In this document: piece after piece, positions 23,142 to 23,148 of the stretch
Layout: each line of letters begins with the position of its first letter
Numbering within the stretch: the stretch's first letter is position 1
Origin: CAYYNP01 sp964472545
Lineage (GTDB): Bacteria; Planctomycetota; Planctomycetia; Pirellulales; Thermoguttaceae
Assembly (NCBI GenBank): GCA_964472545.1
Contig: CAYYNP010000155.1
Location: 1 to 23,148 of the forward strand
DNA: 23,148 nt
Reading direction: 5' to 3'
The notes under the pieces: model-generated
Databases searched by the model: none
What the model saw: only the letters and a program-made list of their open reading frames with translations
Told to the model about the DNA's origin: nothing
Program-made: the position numbers and the translations under genes

Positions 23142-23148
23142 GTCGACG

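Overview
The window is GC-rich chromosomal DNA, most likely from a planctomycete of the Pirellulales or a close relative. This rests on several recalled lineage-typical proteins: a TPR membrane protein with an N-terminal helical plus 'PLLPLRAYRV' domain, two small secreted families known to me only from planctomycetes, a DUF3179 protein, a ThuA-fold secreted protein and large secreted beta-helix and polysaccharide-lyase-like enzymes. No rRNA, tRNA, CRISPR array, transposase or phage gene was seen. The first ~100 bases are homopolymer-rich and look like a poor contig edge.

Layout. 174-4146 (minus): a eukaryote-like cyclophilin with a good sigma70-type promoter, then a 1129-residue TPR membrane protein. 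4595-7871 (plus): a compact cpaF-tadB-tadC cluster encoding the ATPase and two platform proteins of a Tad/Flp-type secretion or pilus machine, followed by a small secreted protein (8032-8583). 8839-9657 (minus): a TIM-barrel sugar isomerase/epimerase-like protein. 9958-13540 (plus): five same-strand genes with a regulatory and zinc-binding flavour: a Crp/Fnr-type regulator, a membrane protein with an HC2-type zinc finger placed after its membrane helix, a DUF3179 protein, a zinc ribbon and an XRE-like helix-turn-helix protein. 13437-14510 (minus): a secreted planctomycete family protein followed by a small J-domain protein whose 3' end overlaps the helix-turn-helix gene tail to tail.

14848-16488 (minus) is the most unusual gene: one polypeptide with a signal peptide, a shortened solute-binding-protein-like region and two tandem SAM-methyltransferase-like modules. 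The second module has a degraded cofactor loop, but both share a conserved GGRY...GQWV tail. Exported SAM-dependent methyltransferases are not expected, because SAM is a cytoplasmic cofactor. 16770-17675 (plus) is a secreted ThuA-domain protein whose stop codon abuts the stop of the next, convergent gene.

17676-23013 (minus) holds two large exported enzymes, a PcRGLX/YetA-like (PL26-related) lyase-like protein and a right-handed beta-helix protein resembling GH141-type enzymes. Together they suggest use of pectic or rhamnogalacturonan-like polysaccharide, with a promoter in front of the first.

Non-coding stretches are short. Two (8584-8838 and 14511-14847) carry dyad elements that begin GGGTGGC and end GCCACCC. 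A 16-base sequence, GGGGTTGCGGAGCAAC, occurs at 8686 and 9840. These look like members of a REP- or MITE-like repeat population.
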